Source: Candidatus Peregrinibacteria bacterium CG_4_10_14_0_2_um_filter_43_11 (lineage in GTDB: Bacteria > Patescibacteriota > Gracilibacteria > UM-FILTER-43-11). From it: a DNA stretch of 10,377 bases. Below are positions 6,679 through 10,377 of this stretch, piece by piece. Both the position numbers and the translations under genes were made by a program. Each line of letters starts with the position of its first letter. Within the stretch, counting starts at the first letter, position 1. Under the pieces are notes generated by a model. That model was not told the DNA's origin. It did not search any database and saw only the letters and a list, made by a program, of their open reading frames with translations. The stretch is from positions 1-10,377 of the forward strand of contig PFOK01000071.1 of the NCBI GenBank assembly GCA_002792495.1, given 5' to 3'.

Positions 6679-6697
6679 CCCCTATTTCATATAGGGG
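6679..6697. other. GC-capped hairpin beside a purine tract
   Basis: CCCCTAT (6679-6685) pairs with ATAGGGG (6691-6697) around a 5-nt loop. It overlaps the palindrome GGGGCCCC (6675-6682), so two folds compete. Bases 6693-6746 that follow are nearly all purine, with 5 pyrimidines in 54. No T-run follows on either strand. The 218-nt gap 6640-6857 contains no other gene I can support. Confidence 0.5.
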
Positions 6698-6800
6698 GGA
6701 GGAATACAAAGGGGAAGAAGAAAGAAAATAAATCAAAGAAAGAAGACCTCCTACTTGTTCGTTAATTCACTTCCTTCATCTCAATCATCGCATTTTTGAG

Positions 6801-6833
6801 TTGATTTTTGCAACGGAATAGTGTAAAAACACT
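6801..6833 (+). promoter_or_regulatory. Weak promoter with overlapping dyad
   Basis: TTGATT (6801-6806), a 17-nt spacer and TAAAAA (6824-6829) make a weak promoter for the gene at 6858. The dyad AGTGT-AAAA-ACACT (6820-6833) covers the -10 box and could be an operator. Both elements are short and the reading is tentative. Confidence 0.3.
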
Positions 6834-6857
6834 TCCTTATCATTAATACAAATTAAG

Positions 6858-7118
6858 ATGCCCGAACAAATGAGAGAAGCTAGACTTTCTAAGCCGGTTT
6901 TAGGCTTGGTGATGCTTCTTACCACCCTTGCAGGAGGGTGTCGTGATCGGTGTTTAGATGCCTTACGATTTGGGCAGGTCGACTACAGTTGTGATTACAG
7001 ACTCGTACAAAGAGGATTGGTAACATACGATCGGAGAGGAAAAATGACAGTGACCTCCAAAGGCAGGGCATGTGCGGCTGCGGAAGACAGTGCATGGAAT
7101 ACCGATGCCTGCCGTTAA
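6858..7118 (+). CDS. Unrecognised 86-residue Cys-rich small protein
   Basis: I do not recognise this protein. Two readings compete. First, the hydrophobic stretch KPVLGLVMLLTTLAGGC (12-28) resembles a lipoprotein signal, although the LAGGC box is not ideal; the mature part would then carry Cys 28 (lipidated) and Cys 32, 45, 72 and 85. Second, the segment YRLVQRGLVTYDRRGKMTV (47-65) plus TSKGRA has the look of a winged-helix recognition helix and wing (RGLV...T-x-KGR), with the hydrophobic stretch as helix 1. Arginine codons are unusual: 6 of 11 are AGA or AGG, whereas the SLH gene nearby has nine arginines, all CGN. It lies on the strand opposite its neighbours, and its stop is separated from the convergent trmD stop by one base. 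There is no Shine-Dalgarno at ATG 6858; Met 5 is an alternative start. Confidence 0.6.
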   Translation: MPEQMREARLSKPVLGLVMLLTTLAGGCRDRCLDALRFGQVDYSCDYRLVQRGLVTYDRRGKMTVTSKGRACAAAEDSAWNTDACR

Positions 7119-7119
7119 T

Positions 7120-7770
7120 CTACTTCAACTGTCCTCTTCGCCACTTCTCAATCTCCGCATGATGACCATTGAGTAACACGTCGGGCACCTTCATTCCGCG
7201 GAAATCCGCGGGTTTGGTGTAGTGTGGGTATTCTTTTTTGCGATCCAGTCGTTTCGAAAAAGTCTCTTCCCGGTGAGATTCATCATTCCCCAGCGTTCCC
7301 GGAACCAATCGGCTTAGTACATCAATCATCGCCATTGCGGGGATCTCGCCACCGGAAAGCACGTAATCACCAATCGAGTATTCCAGATCCACCAGTTCAT
7401 CAATCACACGCTGGTCAATACCTTCATAGTGACCACAAATAAGAATGTATTGATCAAAATTTGTGTTCAACTTCTCCGCTCGTGATTGAGTCAATTTTAT
7501 GCCTTTTGGTGTCATGTAAATCACGGGCGCTTTGGGGGCGAGTTTTTTGACGTGTTCAATGCAGTCAAAAAGCGGTTGAGGGGTGAATATCATCCCCGCA
7601 CCACCTCCATAAGGGGTATCATCCACTTTGCGGTGCTTGTCTTCCGAAAAATCGCGAATATCGTGGATATGAATGGCAATCACTCCATTTCCCTGAGCTT
7701 TTTTTAAAATGGATTCATTCAGAAAACCATGAAACATCTCAGGAAAGATTGTAAGAACATGAAAAATCAT
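7120..7770 (-). CDS. trmD: tRNA (guanine-N1)-methyltransferase
   Basis: A 216-residue SPOUT methyltransferase that makes m1G37 next to the anticodon using SAM, preventing frameshifts. Signature segments are DDTPYGGGAGM (50-60), ILICGHYEGIDQRVID (109-124), and YSIGDYVLSGGEIPAMAMID (131-150), which forms the knot that holds SAM. The RLVPGTLGN turn (154-162) and YPHYTKP (181-187) also match. By eye, the position of the catalytic Asp before the S/T-F of the family reads Glu 169, a conservative change also seen in other bacterial TrmD. It is somewhat shorter than E. coli TrmD. Translation starts at ATG 7768-7770 with the typical MIFHVLTIFPEMF and no Shine-Dalgarno. It diverges from the SLH gene and converges on the 86-residue gene. 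Confidence 0.97.
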   Translation of the reverse strand: MIFHVLTIFPEMFHGFLNESILKKAQGNGVIAIHIHDIRDFSEDKHRKVDDTPYGGGAGMIFTPQPLFDCIEHVKKLAPKAPVIYMTPKGIKLTQSRAEKLNTNFDQYILICGHYEGIDQRVIDELVDLEYSIGDYVLSGGEIPAMAMIDVLSRLVPGTLGNDESHREETFSKRLDRKKEYPHYTKPADFRGMKVPDVLLNGHHAEIEKWRRGQLK

Positions 7771-7820
7771 ATTTTTGTCATTTAGACTACGGAGTTATTT
7801 TAGAGGAAACCGATAAAAAA

Positions 7821-7857
7821 GTAATCTTATAATTTTGAGATCTCGTAATCTTGTAAT
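7821..7857. repeat. Direct repeats around a GAGATCTC palindrome
   Basis: GTAATCTTATAAT (7821-7833) and GTAATCTTGTAAT (7845-7857) are 13-base direct copies differing at one base, 24 apart. Between them lies the perfect palindrome GAGATCTC (7837-7844), which overlaps the -35 box of the SLH gene promoter. The first copy also contains a consensus TATAAT (7828-7833). The layout could be a regulator site. Confidence 0.6.
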
Positions 7858-7862
7858 ATAAT
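7835..7862 (+). promoter_or_regulatory. Promoter of the SLH-domain gene
   Basis: TTGAGA (7835-7840, 5 of 6), a 16-nt spacer and a perfect TATAAT (7857-7862). The -10 box overlaps the first possible ATG at 7861, so translation must begin downstream at ATG 7885, giving a leader of about 16 nt. This agrees with the signal peptide starting at that second Met. Confidence 0.65.
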
Positions 7863-7884
7863 GAGCGAAATTAATAACACGAAT

Positions 7885-9144
7885 ATGAAAAATAAAAAAA
7901 TCTTCATCACTTTTTTACTCACGCTCATTTTCCCCTTGAGCGCTTTTGCGATGAATGCACCCACATACGACCCTATTCCTGCCTCCGTGGATGCCAATAC
8001 ATACACACTAAAATTCCATACAGAAAAAGGGGCTAAAATCACGGTGGTTGGGGGAACGGCAGACATTCAGCCCGTTGTGGACGGAATTGGTAACGCGCTT
8101 GATGGAACAGTGGCTATAGCGGTTGGTTTAGGCCAGGGACAAAAGAATATTTTTTCGGTCGTTGCCAGCAAAGATGGTATTTCGAGTGATTCGATTACGC
8201 TCACCATCAACGAGATTTCTGCCAAGCCTGCCACTCAATCTGCGCAACCTTCGCAGTCTACAGCAACCAGTACATTATCAGGAGACACAACCCCGCCGCT
8301 CGTTCCGGTTGTGGATCCTATCCCCGAAGAAGTGGTCTCGCTCGAGTACACGATCACCGGTTCCACAGAATCCGAAGCGAATATTTACGTTCGTGCGCCG
8401 GGCGATGTTTTGGCAGGATCCACGCAAGCCAATAGTCAGGGGATTTTCAGTCTGATTGTAAAATTGGAAGCCGGAAAAACCAATCGCTTTAATATTTCCG
8501 CGGAAGATGGCGCAGGAAATGAAGGGGAAAATACACAAATTATCATTCGCGTTCCCGATGCAAAAGATTTACCCGAACCGACCGTACCCGTTGAGCCGAC
8601 GGAAAAACCGTTTTTATTTATCGATGTACAAACTCATTGGGGAAAAAGCTACATAAAAACACTGTATGAAGAGGGAATCATCAATGGAAAAAACGAAACA
8701 CATTTCGATCCGGACGCGGAAATCACTCGTGCGGAACTGACAAAAATTGCCGTGAACGCTTTCTTTAGTGAGAACCCGCAAATTCCCACCTTCCAACCTT
8801 TTTCGGATGTGCCAACGAGTGCCTGGTATGCCCCCTTTATCGCCCTCGCAAAAGAAGAGGGAGTGGTGAGCGGAAGTTCAAACACCTTTCGTCCAAACGA
8901 GTACATCAATCGGGCTGAAGCGTTGAAGATTCTATTTGAGGCTTCGGGTCTTCCTAAGGTAGAAAAAGAGATCACCGCCTTTACCGATGTGCCCAAAACA
9001 GCCTGGTTTTACTCTTATGTCGTTTCCGCCTACAATCACAATATCATTTCAGGGTACTTCGACAAAACCTTCCGTCCGGGAAATCGCATCACGCGCGCGG
9101 AAGTATCCAAAATTGTCGTCAAGATCATGGAATTGGTGAAATAG
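7885..9144 (+). CDS. Secreted SLH-domain protein with Ig-like domains
   Basis: A 419-residue cell-surface protein. A signal peptide MKNKKIFITFLLTLIFPLSAFA ends near residue 22. A beta-rich, Ig-like region follows (about 24-110), then a Ser/Thr/Gln/Pro linker (112-138) and a second Ig-like domain (about 138-224) with the phrase SAEDGAGNEGE. A Pro/Glu linker leads to three S-layer homology domains at about 245-293, 306-355 and 366-417, each with the FxDV...W start and the TRAE or NRAE motif. SLH triplets bind wall polymers, so the C-terminus anchors and the Ig-like part faces outward. I start at the second Met because the promoter -10 covers the first ATG at 7861. The gene stands alone on the plus strand between trmD and murI. 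Confidence 0.92.
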   Translation: MKNKKIFITFLLTLIFPLSAFAMNAPTYDPIPASVDANTYTLKFHTEKGAKITVVGGTADIQPVVDGIGNALDGTVAIAVGLGQGQKNIFSVVASKDGISSDSITLTINEISAKPATQSAQPSQSTATSTLSGDTTPPLVPVVDPIPEEVVSLEYTITGSTESEANIYVRAPGDVLAGSTQANSQGIFSLIVKLEAGKTNRFNISAEDGAGNEGENTQIIIRVPDAKDLPEPTVPVEPTEKPFLFIDVQTHWGKSYIKTLYEEGIINGKNETHFDPDAEITRAELTKIAVNAFFSENPQIPTFQPFSDVPTSAWYAPFIALAKEEGVVSGSSNTFRPNEYINRAEALKILFEASGLPKVEKEITAFTDVPKTAWFYSYVVSAYNHNIISGYFDKTFRPGNRITRAEVSKIVVKIMELVK

Positions 9145-9257
9145 TACCGTAATTTTGAAATTGAAAATTCGAAAATAGGAATCGGTTTTTACCCTTTACT
9201 GATTTCACCTTACATTCTGAAGGCGAACAAACGTTTAATTGCCTGCAGGTAGGTTCA

Positions 9258-10085
9258 TCAAATTTCAATTTTTTCTCCTTCAATTTTTTCCCCTAAAAAA
9301 CGGCTTCCCAAATCGGAAAACCGTTCGGGGCAGTCGGTGGTATAATATGTTCGTGTTCCACCGGTTGTGATCCCATTTTTGATATCCGGATGACGTTCAA
9401 AATAATCATCAATGGCGTTTGCCGCGGCCGTTGCGGATGAGATCACCTGAACCTGTTTCCCCATCACTCTTTCAATTTCTTTTTGGAGTAGGGGGTAGTG
9501 CGTACAGCCTAAAATCAACGTATCCACATGCGCGTGTTTGAGCGGACGCAGATATTTGCGCAACATCATTCGGGTCACTACATGTTTGATCATTCCTTCT
9601 TCCACAAGTGGAACAAGGAGCGGGCAGGCTTGGCTATAGACGCGAATCGTTTTACCTGCACGTTTTTCAGTGGGTTTGTAAAATTCAGTGGCATATTTAT
9701 TGAGCTCCCGTTCGTACGCGCCGCTACCAATTGTTCCGCGTGTTCCGATCACGCCAATGTTTCCAAAACGTGTTTTCCGTAAGGCTTCCTCCGCTGCAGG
9801 CACTAAAACACCCAAAATCGTCGGCTTGCCCTTATAAATTTGCTGAACATGACGCAGGGCGTCTGCCGAAGCGGTGTTGCAGGCGATGATGATGAGCGTG
9901 CAACCTTTTTTGATTAAAAAATCCACATTGGCAGCGGCTAATTTGTTTACATGTTCTTTGGAATGGCTTCCATAAGGCATATTCGCCTGATCGCCCAAAT
10001 ACATATAATCAAATTCAGGATACTTTTTTAAGTACTCCTTCATCACCGTTAGTCCACCAAAACCGGAATCAAAAAATCCAATCAT
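9258..10085 (-). CDS. murI: Glutamate racemase
   Basis: A 275-residue cofactor-independent racemase converting L- to D-glutamate for peptidoglycan synthesis in the cytosol. Both catalytic cysteines are present: C69 in ACNTASA and C194 in GCTHYPLL. The canonical start MIGFFDSGFGGLTV (1-14) and GDQANMPYGS (31-40) supply the other substrate contacts. Length is normal. The C-terminus carries a small duplication, GEKIE repeated, encoded by near-identical 15-base units. The ATG at 10083-10085 lies 3 nt after a long hairpin and has no Shine-Dalgarno. It implies the host makes peptidoglycan, which fits the wall-binding SLH protein next to it. The convergent gap 9145-9257 holds the palindrome CCTGCAGG (9242-9249) but no convincing terminator. 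Confidence 0.97.
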   Translation of the reverse strand: MIGFFDSGFGGLTVMKEYLKKYPEFDYMYLGDQANMPYGSHSKEHVNKLAAANVDFLIKKGCTLIIIACNTASADALRHVQQIYKGKPTILGVLVPAAEEALRKTRFGNIGVIGTRGTIGSGAYERELNKYATEFYKPTEKRAGKTIRVYSQACPLLVPLVEEGMIKHVVTRMMLRKYLRPLKHAHVDTLILGCTHYPLLQKEIERVMGKQVQVISSATAAANAIDDYFERHPDIKNGITTGGTRTYYTTDCPERFSDLGSRFLGEKIEGEKIEI

Positions 10086-10088
10086 AAA

Positions 10089-10133
10089 ATAAAAAGCAAT
10101 AAACGTTCAGACCCGAATTTTAATGCTTTTTAT
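10089..10133 (-). promoter_or_regulatory. Long hairpin immediately before murI
   Basis: ATAAAAAGCA (10089-10098) pairs perfectly with TGCTTTTTAT (10124-10133). After one mismatch 4 more pairs follow, and after another, 3 pairs and a wobble close a 6-nt loop. In the minus-strand RNA the 3' arm ends in a U-rich stretch and the structure stops 3 nt before the murI ATG. It has the shape of an intrinsic terminator placed between promoter and gene, so it may attenuate murI, block ribosome access, or end transcripts coming from the right. Confidence 0.6.
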
Positions 10134-10151
10134 CAGAAAAACCAAATGAAT

Positions 10152-10179
10152 TTGACAATTTATATTTTTTGATTATATT
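10152..10179 (+). promoter_or_regulatory. Strong rightward promoter
   Basis: A consensus TTGACA (10152-10157), 16-nt spacer and TATATT (10174-10179, 5 of 6). Transcription would begin near 10187 and read into the 33-codon ORF and the repeat. It is one of the best sigma-70 matches in the window. Confidence 0.6.
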
Positions 10180-10186
10180 CTCACAA
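10159..10186 (-). promoter_or_regulatory. Leftward promoter of murI
   Basis: Reading leftward, TTGTGA (plus 10181-10186), 16-nt spacer and TATAAA (plus 10159-10164). A perfect TATAAT on the same strand (plus 10172-10177) is an alternative -10 with a poor -35. Both overlap the rightward promoter, so the two directions should compete. Confidence 0.45.
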
Positions 10187-10208
10187 TGTTACCTTCTAAT
10201 TTTTTTGT

Positions 10209-10310
10209 ATGTCAAAAAAGGCATTGGAGGCAGGAGAAGTGCAGGAGTTGCTCATCCTGACGGATCGGGCAAAAATGGTTCAGCTAGACGCTATAGCTAA
10301 ATCAAAATAA
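10209..10310 (+). CDS. Small unrecognised ORF, 33 codons
   Basis: Opens with MSKKALEAGEVQELLILTD and ends with IAKSK and a TAA at 10308-10310. The peptide is a probable amphipathic helix of charged and aliphatic residues. I know no family. A strong promoter lies about 22 nt upstream of its ATG, and there is no Shine-Dalgarno. Its last codons run into the 72-bp repeat. The left end of the window, read leftward, has a similar last stretch, DGMAKP and then two stops, against DAIAKSK here, so a diverged relative may sit there. It could be a real small protein, a truncated gene, or chance. Confidence 0.35.
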   Translation: MSKKALEAGEVQELLILTDRAKMVQLDAIAKSK

Positions 10311-10377
10311 AATGACACAATATCATCACTGCCTATTTTGAAGGAAATAGTGGGCAAAGGGATTTCTTCCCCACCTG
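10280..10377 (-). CDS. 3' end of the repeat-borne ORF (partial)
   Basis: On the minus strand the repeat encodes GGEEIPLPTISFKIGSDD followed by IVSFYFDLAIASS and a TGA at 10280-10282. It is identical to the left-end peptide for its first 23 residues, then ends in a short different tail instead of the longer tail of the left copy. Its start lies outside the window. It overlaps the 33-codon ORF on the other strand, and at most one of them is likely to be translated. Confidence 0.3.
   Translation of the reverse strand, partial: GGEEIPLPTISFKIGSDDIVSFYFDLAIASS
10306..10377. repeat. 72-bp inverted repeat, right copy
   Basis: This is the exact reverse complement of bases 10-81 and reaches the last base of the window. 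Matching continues imperfectly inward to about 10287. Because both flanks diverge, the two copies are separate loci and not a simple fold-back of one end. Confidence 0.95.

Noticed and set aside
7861..7884. First ATG of the SLH gene
   Set aside because: It overlaps a perfect -10 box, and the signal peptide begins at the next Met.
10312..10350. Possible recoding of TGA as glycine, since an ATG after the 33-codon ORF meets an early TGA
   Set aside because: The cytidylyltransferase-family, galU and DUF167 genes end in TGA at the right length, and no known gene needs TGA read through.
10..10377. Diversity-generating retroelement template and variable repeats
   Set aside because: Differences between the copies are not confined to adenines of one copy, they are inverted, and no reverse transcriptase is in the window.

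Overview
The window looks like a small bacterial chromosome segment of about 10.4 kb, mostly housekeeping genes on the minus strand. It reads with the standard bacterial code: TGA serves as a plain stop for several genes and no gene needs it as glycine. Three things fit a Candidate Phyla Radiation / Patescibacteria-type genome, possibly a peptidoglycan- and S-layer-bearing lineage such as Peregrinibacteria: compact genes, short AT-rich leaders without Shine-Dalgarno sequences, and an SLH-domain surface protein beside glutamate racemase. That placement rests on general resemblance, not on a database search. The non-round length and the matching ends suggest the window may be a whole contig.

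Layout from left to right. Positions 3-200 hold the 3' end of an unrecognised plus-strand ORF containing one copy of a 72-bp repeat, followed by hairpins. Next comes a minus-strand block: a small cytidylyltransferase-family protein (381-791), a TPR protein (885-1520), galU (1575-2387), an Hsp20 chaperone (2446-2883) and ftsH (2891-4762). The ftsH promoter lies just upstream of ftsH, and the TPR gene has its own promoter overlapping the galU stop. An AT-rich palindromic element (4820-4912) separates ftsH from serS (4907-6175). A DUF167 gene (6373-6639) with a likely terminator follows. Then an odd 86-codon plus-strand gene (6858-7118) converges on trmD (7120-7770) with one base between them. 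A plus-strand secreted SLH protein (7885-9144) and a minus-strand murI (9258-10085) come next. At the right end, a hairpin leader of murI, two overlapping opposed promoters, a 33-codon ORF and the second, inverted copy of the 72-bp repeat complete the window.

How the genes fit together: FtsH and Hsp20 are membrane protein quality control and holdase functions, probably co-transcribed, with GalU making UDP-glucose in the same run. MurI supplies D-glutamate for peptidoglycan, and the SLH protein would dock on the wall. SerS and TrmD serve translation. The most unusual parts are the perfect 72-bp inverted repeat at the two ends, the 86-codon gene with foreign-looking arginine codons, the hairpin immediately before murI, and the absence of ribosome binding sites throughout.
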